A stretch of DNA of 64,000 nucleotides from Exiguobacterium antarcticum DSM 14480 (GTDB taxonomy: Bacteria > Bacillota > Bacilli > Exiguobacteriales > Exiguobacteriaceae). Shown piece after piece: positions 63,893 through 64,000 of the stretch; position 1 is the first letter of the stretch, and each line of letters begins with the position of its first letter. A program made the translations under genes and the position numbers. The notes beneath the pieces were generated by a model that was not told where the DNA came from, ran no database searches, and saw only the letters and a list, made by a program, of their open reading frames with translations. The stretch is taken from positions 1,054,001 through 1,118,000 of the forward strand of contig NZ_JMKS01000003.1 in the NCBI RefSeq assembly GCF_000685865.1, read 5' to 3'.

Positions 63893-64000
63893 TAAATCCA
63901 CCACCTATTTTTATACTTTTTATGGATTTAATTAGTTCAAGAAAATCCACGTTTCTTTTTGGGTCAAAACTATTTAACTTGTTAAAATGAATACGCTAAT

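Overview
The window looks like chromosome of a low-to-mid GC Firmicute, most probably an Exiguobacterium species. The core order tdk - rpmE2 - rho - glpX - murA - transaldolase - fbaA - spo0F - DUF2529 - pyrG - rpoE is the conserved Bacillales block. Ribosome binding sites are strong (AAGGAGG), GTG and TTG starts are common, and no sporulation genes are seen apart from a Spo0F-like regulator. This assignment rests on remembered synteny and protein similarity; no search was run. There are no tRNA or rRNA genes and no CRISPR array.

Layout. 1-5 kb: start of a lipoprotein gene, PhoP-type boxes, alkaline phosphatase with a lipoprotein partner, and a GGDEF-EAL protein split by an in-frame stop. 5-9 kb: ribDE-BA-H operon behind an FMN riboswitch and terminator. 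9-13 kb: metNIQ plus an M20 amidohydrolase behind a SAM-I riboswitch. Divergent from it is a second, diverged SAM-I-like leader in front of an alpha/beta hydrolase. 14-33.5 kb: the tdk-to-rpoE core block, interrupted by a cell-wall hydrolase, a dehydrogenase, an IS3-family element sitting inside a hairpin repeat, and a beta-glucoside PTS operon with its GntR regulator. pyrG has the features of CTP-sensed attenuation.

33.7-48 kb: small regulatory and envelope operons. These include an ArsR regulator with a pair of YdcZ transporters, DeoR - Gfo/Idh - UPF0303, GGDEF - ion channel - hypothetical, a glycosyltransferase with a suspicious start, mgtE, and a manganese ABC transporter behind two MntR-type boxes. 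48-62.5 kb: accessory region with an IS30 element, an IS3 remnant, a large sensor kinase, two secreted beta-rich proteins, an OatA-like acyltransferase and an LtaS-like enzyme, together suggesting a cell-surface modification locus. 62.5-64 kb: a TIR-domain protein followed by a small membrane protein, a candidate defence pair.

A structured intergenic repeat recurs four times (near 19.3, 21.3, 35.5 and 48.1 kb). Its stems keep pairing while their sequences change. The points most worth checking are the TIR/membrane pair, this repeat family, the variant SAM-I-like leader, and a MurA homologue whose catalytic cysteine is tyrosine.
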